Notes: generated by a model from the sequence alone, not told the origin. DNA of 64,000 nucleotides from Mesorhizobium sp. (GCF_004963255.1 NZ_SUGA01000001.1:124001-188000); one strand, 5' to 3'; numbered from the stretch's first letter, positions 33,242-42,193 are shown. Translations and numbers: made by a program.

Positions 33242-36200
33242 ATGGACTGCTTGGGCTGCGGTTTCGAGGTTGAGCGCGGTTTCGCCTTCTGTCCGAAGTG
33301 TGGCAAGCGCCAGCCCGTGCCATGCGCCGGTTGCGGCTACCTTTGCGCACCTGATTTCGAGTTCTGTCCGAAATGCGGGGCAGCCGTCGGTGCGTCCGCA
33401 AAGGCCGTCGAGCGTCCCGCTCCGACACCAAGCCGGACCATTGTGCCGCCTTCTCGAACTCCGTCGCTGCTTGCTAACGTCGATAGCGAAAATGGGCTGT
33501 ACCCCGTCGCTGACGCCGATCGCCGAACGGTAACGGTCCTGTTCGCGGATCTTTGCGGCTTCACGACGCTCAGCGAGCAGCTCGACCCAGAGGTCATGCA
33601 AGCGTTGCAGAACGACTTGTTCAAGGAATTGACGGCGGCCGTGCGAAACTTTGGTGGTTTCGTCGACAAATTCATCGGCGACGCGCTGCTCGCTTTATTC
33701 GGTGCGCCGGTCGCACATGAAGACGATCCGGAGCGTGCGCTTCGCGCCGCTCTCGACATGATCGCCCGGACGGCGCGGCTCGGCGAAAGCACCTCCCACT
33801 CCGGCTCGCCTCTGTTACTCCACATCGGCATAAACACTGGTCCGGTCGTTACTGGAGGATTGGGCATCGGCACCGCCAAATCCTATTCGGTGACCGGCGA
33901 CACGGTGAATACGGCGCAACGCCTGCAATCGCTGGCCGCACCGGGTGAGGTGCTGGTCGGCGAGCTCACCCACAGGCTGACCCGCCATGCGTTCTCGTAT
34001 GAGTCGCTGGGCGATGTCGCGCTTCGCGGCAAGGCTGGCAGCGTGCTCGTCCATCGACTGGATGCACCGCTTGCGACGCCGCGTGCAGCGCGTGGGCTCG
34101 AGGTGCTCGGCCTGAGCGCGCCGATAATAGGCCGCGGTGCGGAGCTCAATAGAATGCTGGCCAGCCTTGACCAGGCGTGCGGCGGCTCGGCCCAGCTTGT
34201 CCGCCTTGTCGGAGAAGCCGGTATCGGGAAATCGCGGCTGGTGAAGGAGTTCGTCGCCCGCGTCGGCGACGAGGATCGTTTTCGCAACGTCGCCGTGCGG
34301 CAGGCGACGTGCTCACCGCTGGGTGAACAATCATTTGGCGCCTTGGGCGCGGTGGTGCGCAGCGCCGCCGGGATGATGCAAAACGACAATGGGCAGGAAA
34401 TGCGGGGCAAGCTTGCAGGCTTGCTCGCCGATCTTGGCCTGCAGGGCGAGGAGGCGCAGCGGCTGATGCCTCTGCTTTACATTGTGCTTGGCCTTGGCGA
34501 CCCCGATGCCACCCTGCAGCATGTCGAGCCCGAGCAGTTGCGTCGGCAAATTCTCTACGCGGTCCGCACAATCATCGAACGGCGGCTTGCTTTATCGCCG
34601 CTGTTGATTGTCGTCGAAGACCTGCACTGGGCTGACGCCGCGTCGCTCGAGGCACTGCGTTTCGTGATGGACAGGTTGGAACGCACGCGGTTGATGTTGC
34701 TGGTCACGCATCGTCCGGCGCCGGACAGCGACCAGCTCAACTCAAGTCGGGTCAGCCACACAGCGCTCAGGCTATCGCCGCTCAACAGTGATGATGAGGG
34801 ACACAGCCTGCTGGCGGCGCTTTTCGGCGACAACTGGGTAAGCTCCACAGGCAGCCTTGTCGACCAGATCCTCGAGCGTGCGGGCGGCAATCCGCTTTTT
34901 ATAGAGGAGATCGTGCGGGGCCTTATCGATCGCGGTGTCCTGGTGCGCGAGGGCCAGCGATGGCGGACTGTGGCAGGCGAAATCGCAACCGGCATTCCCG
35001 CCACTATCCAGGCAATGTTGCTTGCCCGCGTCGACCGGCTGCCCCAGGAGGTGCGCCGGTTGGCGCAGGAAGCGGCGGTAATCGGCCCGCGCTTCGATGC
35101 GGCACTTCTGAAAGCCGTGACAGCCGACCCCGGCCGCCTGGAAGCCGGCTCCGAACTGCTTTGCGATGCGGAAATCATCGAGGAGGTTGCCGGATCAGGC
35201 TCGGTTTCATCGCAAAGCTACCGCTTTACGCAAACATTGCTGCAGGACGTGATCTACCAGAACCTTCTCCTGCAACGCCGGACCGACATCCACGGGCGGG
35301 TCGGTGCTGCCCTGGAGAAACTATGCGGCGACAAGCCGGAACGGCTCGAGGATTTGACCGCGCTCGGTCATCATTTCGCACAGAGCGCCGAGCGGGAGAG
35401 GGGCGCGCACTACCTGCAGGCGGCGGGCGATCGCGCCCGCACGATATACGCCAACGACGACGCCCTTCGTTTCTACGAGCGAGCACTGATTGCGTTGGGC
35501 GAGACAGGGCAAACACCGCTCAAACTGGCAATCGCAGAGCGCATTGCCGACTTGAGCGGCCCGTTAGGCCGTCGCGACGTCGCGCACCAACACTACGAAA
35601 CGGTGCTGCAGGCATATCGCGCGTCGGCCGATCGCGTCGGTTCGGCGCGCGTTTTGCGCAAGATCGGTCGGCTGCTCTGGGACGTCGGCAAGCGGGACAA
35701 CGCGCAATCGCGCTACGCCGAAGCGGCAGCGCTGCTCGATGGCGCCGATGCCCCGATTGAGCAGGCGCATCTCTGGCAAGAACGTGGCCGACAGGCGTTC
35801 CGTAGCGGAGAGAACGCTCTCGCGGCAAAATGGGCGGACGCGGCGCTGGATTGCGTACGCACGCTGACAACCGAGCATGTCTCAGAGATTGGGCGTGATG
35901 CCACTCTTGTGACTGCCGAGGCGCTCAATACCAAGGCTGTCGCGTTGGCACGCCTTGGACGAGACCGCGAAGCCGTTGGCCAGGTCGAGCGTAGCATCGA
36001 ATTGGCCGAAGCCGCCGGTCTACTGGGTACGGCTTGCCGCGGCTACACCAATCTCGGCGTGCTTTACACGACCATCGACCCGGCAAAGGCGATGGAGGTC
36101 TGTCGGCGCGGTCTTGACGTGGCGCGCCGTATTGGTGATTTGGGATACCAGGCGCGCCTCCTCACCAATCTGGCGGTCGCCTGTTGTACCTTCACGGATC

Positions 36201-36544
36201 GCTGTCCGACGGAGGGCGTGCCTGCTGCCGAGAAGGCCATCGAGATCGACCGGGCGCTCGACCAGCGCGAGCACCTGTCTGTGCCGTTGATCGTGCTTGG
36301 GCAGATCCACCAGTGCAACGGCCGTCCGGAACTCGCGATTGGCTTATTCCACGAAGCGCTGGACGTAGCTCGCGAAACGGGCGAACCGCAACTGCTGTTT
36401 CCGTGCTATGATGGTCTCGCAACGCTCAATCTCGACCTCGACAATCTGGCCGAGGCCGAACGCTACTTTTCCTTGGCGCAGGGTATATGCGCCCAGCACG
36501 GGCTCGACCCGGAAGGGCTTGTGGTGCTGCCTTTTCTCGACTAG
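33242..36544 (+). CDS. Adenylate cyclase / AAA ATPase / TPR protein
   Basis: This 1100-residue protein begins with paired zinc ribbons (C-L-G-C, C-P-K-C, C-A-G-C, C-P-K-C within residues 1-45). A class III cyclase domain follows at about 92-260, with aspartates in F-A-D-L-C-G-F and F-I-G-D-A-L, a lysine in V-D-K-F-I-G-D expected for adenine, and Asn/Arg in D-T-V-N-T-A-Q-R. Next is a STAND-like ATPase region, with Walker A G-E-A-G-I-G-K-S at about 323-330 and V-V-E-D-L-H-W-A-D as Walker B. The C-terminal 400 residues are helical TPR-like repeats. The ATG at 33242 follows an AAGTGAGG-type site. This architecture is widespread in rhizobia; the signal sensed is unknown. A peroxiredoxin-like gene follows at 19 bases. 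Confidence 0.9.
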   Translation: MDCLGCGFEVERGFAFCPKCGKRQPVPCAGCGYLCAPDFEFCPKCGAAVGASAKAVERPAPTPSRTIVPPSRTPSLLANVDSENGLYPVADADRRTVTVLFADLCGFTTLSEQLDPEVMQALQNDLFKELTAAVRNFGGFVDKFIGDALLALFGAPVAHEDDPERALRAALDMIARTARLGESTSHSGSPLLLHIGINTGPVVTGGLGIGTAKSYSVTGDTVNTAQRLQSLAAPGEVLVGELTHRLTRHAFSYESLGDVALRGKAGSVLVHRLDAPLATPRAARGLEVLGLSAPIIGRGAELNRMLASLDQACGGSAQLVRLVGEAGIGKSRLVKEFVARVGDEDRFRNVAVRQATCSPLGEQSFGALGAVVRSAAGMMQNDNGQEMRGKLAGLLADLGLQGEEAQRLMPLLYIVLGLGDPDATLQHVEPEQLRRQILYAVRTIIERRLALSPLLIVVEDLHWADAASLEALRFVMDRLERTRLMLLVTHRPAPDSDQLNSSRVSHTALRLSPLNSDDEGHSLLAALFGDNWVSSTGSLVDQILERAGGNPLFIEEIVRGLIDRGVLVREGQRWRTVAGEIATGIPATIQAMLLARVDRLPQEVRRLAQEAAVIGPRFDAALLKAVTADPGRLEAGSELLCDAEIIEEVAGSGSVSSQSYRFTQTLLQDVIYQNLLLQRRTDIHGRVGAALEKLCGDKPERLEDLTALGHHFAQSAERERGAHYLQAAGDRARTIYANDDALRFYERALIALGETGQTPLKLAIAERIADLSGPLGRRDVAHQHYETVLQAYRASADRVGSARVLRKIGRLLWDVGKRDNAQSRYAEAAALLDGADAPIEQAHLWQERGRQAFRSGENALAAKWADAALDCVRTLTTEHVSEIGRDATLVTAEALNTKAVALARLGRDREAVGQVERSIELAEAAGLLGTACRGYTNLGVLYTTIDPAKAMEVCRRGLDVARRIGDLGYQARLLTNLAVACCTFTDRCPTEGVPAAEKAIEIDRALDQREHLSVPLIVLGQIHQCNGRPELAIGLFHEALDVARETGEPQLLFPCYDGLATLNLDLDNLAEAERYFSLAQGICAQHGLDPEGLVVLPFLD

Positions 36545-36563
36545 CCGGGGTGGGAGGTTGGAA

Positions 36564-37244
36564 ATGTCAGCGCGCATTGACTTGATACCGCTTCAACCGG
36601 GCGACCGTGCGCCGAACGTGGTGCTCGACGCCATCACCCAGGACGGCAAGATTGCGCTTGACGACTTTCGCGGACAAAAACCGGTCTTGGTCGGCCTGTT
36701 TCGAGGTCTGCATTGCGCGTTCTGCCGACGCCATATCGCCGCCCAGGCGCGGCTCGATCCGGAGCTGCGCAAAAAGGGCGTGGGAAGCCTGACGGTGGTC
36801 AACACGCCGATCGAGCGGGCGCGACTCTATTTCCGTTACCACCCGATGCCGAATCTGCTTGCGGCCTCCGACCCAGAACGCGCTTCGCATCGTGCCTTTG
36901 GACTGCCCAATCTCGAATTCACCCAAGACGAGACGAACTGGCCGTACAAGGTCTCGATGGCAGCGGCAAAGGATATGCGGGTCGACATACCAGGCGAGTT
37001 GCCCGGTCCCATGGATCCTTTTGCGGCCAGCGAATTCCTCGACAAGAGGGACCACTACGAAGTGACCGAAGCCGACGAGCAGATGATGGCGACGGGACAC
37101 GGACAACTGATCGGCCAGTTCCTACTGGACCGGCAGGGGATCGTCCGCTGGAGCTTCACGGAAGTTCCGGAGGGTGGGCGATACATGTTCGCGGCGCCGA
37201 GCCCGCGGGAACTGATGTCAGCCGTGTCCCAAGTCGCCCAATAG
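36564..37244 (+). CDS. Peroxiredoxin-like (AhpC/TSA fold) protein
   Basis: This 226-residue protein has a thioredoxin-fold N-terminus: L-Q-P-G-D-R-A-P-N, then D-F-R-G-Q-K-P-V-L-V and F-R-G-L-H-C51-A-F-C54-R-R-H. The C-x-x-C replaces the T-x-x-C of classical peroxiredoxins, so thiol-disulfide chemistry is likely but the substrate is not certain. A strong GGGAGG ribosome site precedes the ATG. It begins 19 bases after the cyclase/ATPase gene and is probably co-transcribed with it, hinting at a redox link to cyclase signalling. No signal peptide was seen. Confidence 0.8.
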   Translation: MSARIDLIPLQPGDRAPNVVLDAITQDGKIALDDFRGQKPVLVGLFRGLHCAFCRRHIAAQARLDPELRKKGVGSLTVVNTPIERARLYFRYHPMPNLLAASDPERASHRAFGLPNLEFTQDETNWPYKVSMAAAKDMRVDIPGELPGPMDPFAASEFLDKRDHYEVTEADEQMMATGHGQLIGQFLLDRQGIVRWSFTEVPEGGRYMFAAPSPRELMSAVSQVAQ

Positions 37245-37410
37245 ACTTGCGAACGGGGTAAACACGACACCGAACAAAAAGCGGCAATGCTTTCTGTCGT
37301 CTTTGGGCGCAGTTGAAGGCAGCGCCCGCCGTCGCTGCAGATGCTGGGAGAGAACTACGGCCACCACTCGGACAAATCGAGCGAGGCGATCGGCTAAGTG
37401 CTTGAATTTT

Positions 37411-37486
37411 TGGTGCCGCTTGCGTGACTCGAACACGCGACCCCATCATTACGAATGATGTGCTCTACCAACTGAGCTAAAGCGGC
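37411..37486 (-). tRNA. tRNA-Thr (anticodon CGU)
   Basis: On the minus strand the sequence folds into a full cloverleaf of 76 bases. The acceptor stem is GCCGCTT paired with AAGCGGC, the D-loop is AGCTCAGTTGGTAGAGC, the anticodon arm is CATCA-TTCGTAA-TGATG, and the T-loop is GTTCGAGTC. The anticodon CGT reads ACG threonine codons. CCA is encoded at the 3' end (37413-37411). Confidence 0.96.
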
Positions 37487-37792
37487 CCGGGAAGCGTCAG
37501 GCTTCCAGAATGGGCTGCGTGATAGACTCAACTGCTCGCTAATTCAAGATGGGCAGCGGCGAATTCCGGCCTCTTTGCCGGCAATTCCCATCTACGGTTA
37601 CCGCGCAACGGCAGCGGCCGCAGCCCGCGGTGGCGTCCAAGCCGGCTGCTCCACGGCTCCATCGCCCGGAGTGCTCGCGACGAAAAATGTTGATTCTCCA
37701 GCAAAAAACGCCGAAATGGCGTTGGATACGCCGGCAAGGCAGCCGCTCGCCAGTTGATCGATTGGCCGCCTGCGGCTAACGATCAGGGAACT
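37487..37792. other. Intergenic region upstream of tRNA and membrane protein
   Basis: These 306 bases separate the divergent tRNA-Thr gene and the membrane-anchored protein gene. Apart from the putative tRNA promoter, no gene, repeat or strong hairpin was seen. Short open frames crossing it are not supported by ribosome sites. Confidence 0.5.
37519..37547 (-). promoter_or_regulatory. Possible tRNA-Thr promoter
   Basis: On the minus strand, TTGAAT (37547-37542) and TATCAC (37524-37519) are separated by exactly 17 bases. They would start transcription about 25 bases before the tRNA. The boxes match the housekeeping consensus only partly, so this is a suggestion. Confidence 0.4.
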
Positions 37793-39016
37793 GTGAGCGA
37801 ACGCGCAGAGGGAGCTCGCTTGGACCCCATCGAGAAAGCTATCCGCAATGCCTTCGAGAAAGGCAATGCCGAGGACCGGGCGTTCCGAGAGAAGGTCTAT
37901 CGATCGGCTTTTGCCGCGCTGGACCGCGTCCTGCAGGCCAATCCGAACATCACGGTCGAGGCCGCAATCGGCCGCCGCAAGGCGGTGCAGGCCAAGATCA
38001 CCGAGATCGAATCAGAGTTCCTGCCGGCCGTCCCCGATGTGACGTTGCCGCCGGAAAATGTCGTGCCGGCCGGCAATGGCGCGCCGGCGCCCCGCGTCGA
38101 GGCCCCGGCCGTTTCGGCCGCGCCGTCGGTTGACGCGCCGCTGCCGCCGTCGCAATCGGCACGCTCACCCTCGATCACCGTCGACGGGCCGGTGCAGCCA
38201 GATGCCTCGGACCAGCCGCGTTCGCGCGTGCTGCCGCGCGTGCCCGACATCATGCCGGACGAGACGGCGCTGCCCGATGCGCCGTCGCTCGACGATTCGC
38301 CGGGTGCCCCCGTCGGCAACGGCGCCGAGGTCACGCCCGATCGTGACGAGCGGCGGGTAAGGGGCCGGCGCCTGCCGCTGACCGCGATCTTCGTCGTCGC
38401 GACATTGCTCGCCGCTGCCGGCATCGGTCTCTACTTCGCCAAGCAGACCGGCGTCTTCAAGACGGCGGCCGAGCTCGACACCGGCCCGCCGGAACCGACG
38501 CCGACCCTTGACAGCGAGGACTCCTCGCAGCCGGGCGACACCGGCTCGCCTCAGAAGCCGGGCGAGGCGGACCAGTCGAAGAACTGGATCAACGTCTTCT
38601 CGCCCGCAGATCCGACCCATGTCAGCACGCCGTCCGACGCCGGCGCCGACGTGATGAAGGACGACACCGGCCAGTTCCTGCGCATCCGCTCCGGCGCTTC
38701 CGGTTCGGCCATTGCCTTCGATGTCGGCCAGGGCGTGCTGGAGAAGCTTGTCGGCAAGCACGCCATGTTCGACGTCGTCGCCCGCTCGGAAGAGGGCAAG
38801 GAGACGCAGATATCGGTCGACTGCAATTTCGGCGATCTCGGCGATTGCGGCCGCAAGCGCTACGCCGTCGGCCACGAACGCAACGAATATCTGTTCGACG
38901 TGCAGTTCCCGGACAAGCATCCAGGCGCCGCCGGCACCATCGCCATCAACTCCGACATCGACCAGAAGGGCAAATCGGTCGATATCTACGAGATACGTGT
39001 TTCGATCGCGCAGTGA
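37793..39016 (+). CDS. Single-pass membrane protein, unknown function
   Basis: This protein of about 407 residues is probably membrane-anchored by one helix near residues 200-220 (L-T-A-I-F-V-V-A-T-L-L-A-A-A-G-I-G-L-Y). The N-terminal cytoplasmic part has a charged helical region (1-70) and a Pro/Ala-rich disordered part (75-190). The C-terminal 170 residues form a predicted globular extracytoplasmic domain with a cysteine pair (D-C-N-F-G-D-L-G-D-C). The GTG at 37793 has AGGGA just upstream; an in-frame TTG at 37754 is an alternative. Proteins of this shape are common in rhizobia, but I do not know a function. Confidence 0.8.
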   Translation: MSERAEGARLDPIEKAIRNAFEKGNAEDRAFREKVYRSAFAALDRVLQANPNITVEAAIGRRKAVQAKITEIESEFLPAVPDVTLPPENVVPAGNGAPAPRVEAPAVSAAPSVDAPLPPSQSARSPSITVDGPVQPDASDQPRSRVLPRVPDIMPDETALPDAPSLDDSPGAPVGNGAEVTPDRDERRVRGRRLPLTAIFVVATLLAAAGIGLYFAKQTGVFKTAAELDTGPPEPTPTLDSEDSSQPGDTGSPQKPGEADQSKNWINVFSPADPTHVSTPSDAGADVMKDDTGQFLRIRSGASGSAIAFDVGQGVLEKLVGKHAMFDVVARSEEGKETQISVDCNFGDLGDCGRKRYAVGHERNEYLFDVQFPDKHPGAAGTIAINSDIDQKGKSVDIYEIRVSIAQ

Positions 39017-39033
39017 TTGTGTAGCAGTCGACG

Positions 39034-39158
39034 CTGGCGCACCACCCCACCCGCGCCTTAGGCGCGACCTCCCATCAAGGGGAGGTAGAAAGTCGCGCCA
39101 CCCCTACCTCCTCTCGATGGGGAGGTCGGCCCGAAGCGCCAGGCGGGGTGACAGCGCC
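39034..39158. repeat. Palindromic intergenic element (GGGGAGGT type)
   Basis: This element of about 125 bases lies between two convergent genes. Its ends are complementary (GGCGCACCACCCCACC against GGCGGGGTGACAGCGCC, imperfect), and the inner arms are GACCTCCCATCAAGGGGAGGT and ACCTCCTCTCGATGGGGAGGTC. It looks like a mobile-palindrome or REP-type element rather than a terminator. Confidence 0.6.
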
Positions 39159-39179
39159 GACGTCGAATCTTGCGAGCTG

Positions 39180-40778
39180 TCAGTCCAGCAACGCCTGCAG
39201 CGTCTCGATGCTGTCGGCTTCCGCCGGCGGCTTGTCCCAGCGCAGCCGCGAGATGCGGGGAAAGCGCATCGCGACACCCGATTTATGCCGGGTCGAGCGG
39301 TTGAGTCCTTCGAATGCCACCTCCAGCACCAGGCCGTTCCTGCGGTCGGCGCGCACCGAGCGCACTGGGCCGAAACGCTCGATCGTGTTGTCGCGCACAT
39401 ATTTGTCGATCTCTCTCAGCTCCTCGTCGGTGAAGCCGAAATAGGCCTTGCCGACCGGCACCAGCTCTTCCGAGCCCGCGGGGCCGGACCACACACCGAA
39501 CGTGTAGTCCGAATAGAAGCTGGAACGCTTGCCGTGGCCACGCTGCGCATACATCAGCACCGCGTCGATGGTGTGCGGATCGCGCTTCCATTTGAACCAC
39601 GGGCCCTTCGGCCGGCCGGCAAGGTAGGGCGAATCCCAGCGCTTCAGCATCACCCCTTCGATGATCGGATGCGGCGGCGTCTGGCGCAGCCGTTCCAGCG
39701 TCTCCCAGTCGGGGAACTCGACCAGCGGCGAGAGATCGAAGCGGCTGGGATCGAGCGTCTTGACGAAGGCCTCGAGACGCTTGCGGCGCTCCGCGAAAGG
39801 CAGTGAGCGCAAATCCTCGCCGTCGATCTGCAGCGCGTCGTAGCAGCGCATGAAGGCCGGATAGCGCTGCTGGATCTTTGGTGAGACGCTCTTGCGGTTG
39901 AGCCGCTGCTGCAGGTCGGAGAAGGTTCCGGTCGCCTCGCGAGGGTCGCCGACCAAAAGCTCGCCGTCGAGCGCCGCTTCGAAATTCATCGCCGCGGCAA
40001 GATCTGGAAAGGCGCCGGACACGTCGTCGCCGGTACGCGAATAGAGCCGGCGCACGCCGCCCTCGCACACCGCCTGCACACGGATGCCGTCCCACTTCCA
40101 CTCCGCCGCATAAGCGCCGTGGTCGAGCTTTTCGAGGTCGCCGTCGTCGACGGCGTTGGAGAGCATCACGGGTCGGAACAGCGCAAGCGCCGCGCTCCTC
40201 GGCTTGTCCGCCCGGCCTTCCAGCCAGGCGAACAGCTCGGCGTAGGGCGGCGTCAGCCCGTGCCAGAGCTCCTCGATCTCGCTGACATCGACCTTGCCAA
40301 GATCGGCCAGCGCCTGTTTGGCGAGCCGCGCCGACACACCGATGCGCAACCCCCCGGTCACCAGCTTGATGATGGCGAAGCGCGCCGAGATGCTGGCGTC
40401 GTCGAGCAGCCGCGCCAGCACCTTCGGCCCGTCGGAGCGGCTTGCCGCCTGCAGTCTGCCGACCACCTCGGCAAGCGTCGGCATGTGATTGGGGATGTGT
40501 CCTTGCGGCTGCGGCCAAACCAGCGACACGGTCTCGGCGAGATCGCCGACATAGTCGTAGGAATAGCCGAACAGCACAGGATCCATGCGCTCCACCACCA
40601 GCGCGCGCAGCATCGCCGGCTTCACCGCCGCGATGTTGAGATCGCCCGTGATCGCCGCCAGCGCCAGCCCGCGATCGGGGTCCTCGACGCTGTGGAAATA
40701 ATCTCTGAGCAGCGTCAGCTTGCCGTTGCGCGACGGCGTCAGCACGAGACGGTCGAGGAGCTCGGCGAAGCGGTTCAT
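39180..40778 (-). CDS. ATP-dependent DNA ligase (exonuclease-associated type)
   Basis: This 532-residue protein is an ATP-dependent DNA ligase. The adenylation-site motif I is E-W-K228-W-D-G, with K228 the residue that becomes AMP-linked. Later ligase motifs are L-Y-S-R-T-G-D-D, D-G-E-L-L-V, E-G-V-M-L-K-R and F-K-W-K-R. An N-terminal domain of about 200 residues precedes the core. The neighbouring gene encodes the matching MBL/beta-CASP exonuclease, the pairing known as the cisplatin-damage-response ligase set, so a role in DNA repair is likely. It is transcribed after that exonuclease gene, but a 244-base gap containing a palindromic repeat separates them. The ATG at 40778 begins the conserved N-terminus. 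Confidence 0.92.
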   Translation of the reverse strand: MNRFAELLDRLVLTPSRNGKLTLLRDYFHSVEDPDRGLALAAITGDLNIAAVKPAMLRALVVERMDPVLFGYSYDYVGDLAETVSLVWPQPQGHIPNHMPTLAEVVGRLQAASRSDGPKVLARLLDDASISARFAIIKLVTGGLRIGVSARLAKQALADLGKVDVSEIEELWHGLTPPYAELFAWLEGRADKPRSAALALFRPVMLSNAVDDGDLEKLDHGAYAAEWKWDGIRVQAVCEGGVRRLYSRTGDDVSGAFPDLAAAMNFEAALDGELLVGDPREATGTFSDLQQRLNRKSVSPKIQQRYPAFMRCYDALQIDGEDLRSLPFAERRKRLEAFVKTLDPSRFDLSPLVEFPDWETLERLRQTPPHPIIEGVMLKRWDSPYLAGRPKGPWFKWKRDPHTIDAVLMYAQRGHGKRSSFYSDYTFGVWSGPAGSEELVPVGKAYFGFTDEELREIDKYVRDNTIERFGPVRSVRADRRNGLVLEVAFEGLNRSTRHKSGVAMRFPRISRLRWDKPPAEADSIETLQALLD

Positions 40779-40813
40779 GGGAGCGGGCGCCACGCAAATA
40801 GGCGAAGTTTGCG

Positions 40814-40982
40814 TTCCTTCGCGCCCCCCTCTGTCCTGCCGGACATCTCCCCCACAAGGGGGGAGATTGGCAGTTTCAGCGCCGGCGCATCTCTCGCGAC
40901 TTTGGCGATTGGCGAAACCCGGCGCGACATCTGATCTCCCCCCAAGTGGGGGAGATGGCCGGCAGGCCAGAGAGGGGCGCCG
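40814..40982. repeat. Palindromic element, copy A
   Basis: This is a 169-base element with long inverted arms: CGCGCCCCCCTCTGTCCTGC and related sequence on the left, GGCAGGCCAGAGAGGGGCGC on the right. Each arm holds its own hairpin (CATCTCCCCCACAAGGGGGG and CTCCCCCCAAGTGGGGGAG). A related copy at 62098-62267 has its central segment in the opposite orientation. It lies between the exonuclease and ligase genes. Confidence 0.8.
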
Positions 40983-41022
40983 TAGAGCGCGACGGCAGCG
41001 ATTGGCGATACCACTTCGGCCA

Positions 41023-42045
41023 TCAATCGCCCTCGTCCTCATAGCCCACGAGATGCAACGGCCTTGCCGCGATGCCCTCCAGCTCGCACCAGCGCACCAG
41101 CGCCTCTTCGCGGCCATGCGTGACCCAGATTTCCGCAGCACCCGTTTCCTTGATGGTGATGATCAGCTCGTCCCAGTCGGCGTGGTCGGAAATGATCAGC
41201 GGCAGCTCGACGCCGCCTTGCTTGGCGCGCTGGCGTATGCGCATCCAGCCCGAGGCGAAGCAGGAGATCGGGTCGGGAAAACGCCGCGCCCAGCGATCGG
41301 CGAAGGCCGAGGGCGGGCTGACGACGATCGCGCCGGCGAAATCGGCCTTGGCGCCGCTTTCGACCGTCGCCGGCTCAAGCTGGCCGAGATCGATCCCCTG
41401 GCTCTGATAATATTCGCTGAGCCTGGCCAGCGCACCGTGGATATAGATCGGCTTGTCGTAGCCGGCGTCGCGCAACAGCCGCATCACACGCTGCGCCTTG
41501 CCGAGCGCATAGGCGCCGATCAGGTGCGAGCGTTCGGGAAACTGCGCCGCCGATTTCAGCACGCGCGCGATCTCCTCATGGTCCGGCGGATGCCGGAACA
41601 CCGGCAGGCCGAAGGTCGCCTCGGTGATGAAGACATCGCACCGGATCGGCTCGAACGGCAGGCAGGTGGCGTCCTTCTGGCGCTTGTAGTCCCCGGAAGC
41701 GACGATGCGCATGCCCCGGTGCTCGACGCAGATTTGCGCCGAGCCCAGCACATGCCCGGCCGGGTGGAAGGTGACGGCGACGCCGTTCATGTCGAGTGTT
41801 TCGCCAAGCGTTGCGGCCTGCGTCGTTCCGGCGAAATCCTCGCCATAGCGCAGTCCCATGATGTCGAGCGTCTGACGCGTGGCGAGCACCGAGCGGTGGC
41901 CGGAGCGCGCATGGTCCGAATGGCCATGCGTGATCAGCGCCCGCTCGACGGGCCGCACCGGATCGATGAAGAAGTCGCCGGGCGGGCAATAGAGGCCTTC
42001 CGGCCGGGGTTTGAGCAGGTCGCTGGCGCGCATGGTCTTGAACAT
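41023..42045 (-). CDS. DNA-ligase-associated MBL/beta-CASP exonuclease
   Basis: This 340-residue protein is a metallo-beta-lactamase/beta-CASP nuclease. The metal motif is H40-G-H42-S-D44-H45-A, followed by P-A-G-H-V-L-G-S-A and S-G-D-Y-K, then T-E-A-T-F-G. The late D-H-A and T-H-G are further metal-binding or beta-CASP motifs. The family partners with the ATP-dependent ligase encoded downstream in a DNA-damage response. No signal peptide is present. In other genomes a DEXH helicase and a PdeM-type endonuclease often complete the set; neither is in this window. Confidence 0.92.
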   Translation of the reverse strand: MFKTMRASDLLKPRPEGLYCPPGDFFIDPVRPVERALITHGHSDHARSGHRSVLATRQTLDIMGLRYGEDFAGTTQAATLGETLDMNGVAVTFHPAGHVLGSAQICVEHRGMRIVASGDYKRQKDATCLPFEPIRCDVFITEATFGLPVFRHPPDHEEIARVLKSAAQFPERSHLIGAYALGKAQRVMRLLRDAGYDKPIYIHGALARLSEYYQSQGIDLGQLEPATVESGAKADFAGAIVVSPPSAFADRWARRFPDPISCFASGWMRIRQRAKQGGVELPLIISDHADWDELIITIKETGAAEIWVTHGREEALVRWCELEGIAARPLHLVGYEDEGD

Positions 42046-42104
42046 AGTGGCTAAATTCAGCGCGGGAAGCCCGTTGCAAGAGACTGCTGACTCATCTTAG
42101 ACCG

Positions 42105-42149
42105 GAGCATGATCCCGAAAACCGGCACCCACTTTTCGGGATCATGCTC
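42105..42149. repeat. Perfect 17-bp inverted repeat
   Basis: GAGCATGATCCCGAAAA at 42105-42121 is perfectly complementary to 42133-42149, with an 11-base loop. No T-run follows. The sequence type is, to my knowledge, a common intergenic palindrome in Mesorhizobium. It lies between the exonuclease and the TPR-methyltransferase genes, which are divergent. Confidence 0.7.
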
Positions 42150-42193
42150 TGGAGCCAGCCGCCAGCTCCGCATCACGGTGGGATTCTTCAGGA

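Noticed and set aside
39283..40857. Second long frame (524 codons) on the same strand as the ligase
   Set aside because: It overlaps the ligase gene in another frame; the ligase frame has KWDG and other motifs while this frame is Arg/Ala-rich.
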